DNA from: Candidatus Fermentibacterales bacterium
GTDB taxonomy: Bacteria; Fermentibacterota; Fermentibacteria; Fermentibacterales; JAFGKQ01
Direction: 5' to 3'
DNA: 6,463 nt
Assembly (NCBI GenBank): GCA_016928495.1
Contig: JAFGKQ010000074.1
Span: 1-6,463 of the forward strand
Position 1 is the stretch's first letter. Every line of letters begins with the position of its first letter. The translations under genes were made by a program, and so were the position numbers. Below the pieces are notes generated by a model. It made no database searches and was not told the DNA's origin. It worked only from the letters and a program-made list of their open reading frames with translations. Below, one piece after another: positions 6,340 to 6,463 of this stretch.

Positions 6340-6463
6340 ATGACAGAGGAGCGCAGCAGGAGCGGGCGGGTCGCAGTCCTGGGCGCCGGGCTGGCAGGCC
6401 TCAGTGCAGCGGATATCCTCGCCTCTGAAGGCAGAGAGGTCGTCGTGCTCGAGCGCGACGGGC
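6340..6463 (+). CDS. N-terminal fragment of an FAD/NAD(P)-binding oxidoreductase
   Basis: The first 41 codons are visible before the window ends. The start is set by GGAGG at 6331-6335, 4 bases before the ATG. After nine polar residues come strand VAVLGAG, the dinucleotide-binding loop GAGLAG (15-20: G15, G17, G20), a helix LSAADILASEG, and a second strand VVVLE ending in E38, the acidic residue that binds the adenosine ribose. This is the Rossmann start of FAD-dependent amine oxidases, protoporphyrinogen-oxidase-like enzymes and phytoene-desaturase-like enzymes; the fragment is too short to choose. It has no signal peptide, so it is cytosolic, unlike the four complete genes before it. The 18-base gap is the widest here, but with no terminator visible it may still be in the same transcript. 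Confidence 0.85.
   Translation, partial: MTEERSRSGRVAVLGAGLAGLSAADILASEGREVVVLERDG

Overview
The window comes from a G+C-rich bacterium with a Gram-negative (two-membrane) envelope. Three consecutive genes encode exported proteins that look like outer-membrane beta barrels. Two of these are of the small PorV/FadL-like kind common in the Fibrobacterota-Chlorobiota-Bacteroidota (FCB) group and related candidate phyla. The third is a helix-hairpin-helix (HhH) plus barrel protein that I recall best from Bacteroidota and relatives. Codon use is unusual for G+C-rich DNA: AGG is a leading arginine codon, and four of the five visible stops are TAG. My inference is an uncultured FCB-related lineage (for example Fermentibacteria, Latescibacteria or Eisenbacteria-like). 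The sequence cannot fix the phylum.

Everything reads on the + strand with almost no spacer DNA, so this is probably the middle of one operon. The layout is: (1) the last 39 codons of an unidentified gene (1-120), whose tail resembles the C-terminal beta-strand domain of secreted FCB proteins; (2) a 279-aa PorV/FadL-like barrel (133-972); (3) an 813-aa HhH plus barrel protein (962-3403), which overlaps gene 2 by 11 bases; (4) a 416-aa second PorV/FadL-like barrel (3417-4667); (5) a 546-aa secreted 5'-nucleotidase-type metallophosphatase (4681-6321); (6) the first 41 codons of a cytosolic FAD/NAD(P)-binding oxidoreductase (6340 to the window end). Gene-to-gene distances are +12, -11, +13, +13 and +18 bases. 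No stretch over 20 bases is non-coding, and I see no promoter, factor-independent terminator, tRNA, rRNA, mobile element or CRISPR array.

The interesting unit is genes 2-5: an outer-membrane barrel with a ComEA-like DNA-binding fold at its N-terminus, flanked on both sides by small barrels and followed by an exported nucleotidase. One reading is an envelope system that binds or takes in extracellular DNA and salvages nucleotides or phosphate. That is a hypothesis from domain content and gene order. The second HhH module lacks the glycine hairpins normally needed for DNA contact, so a purely structural role is also possible.
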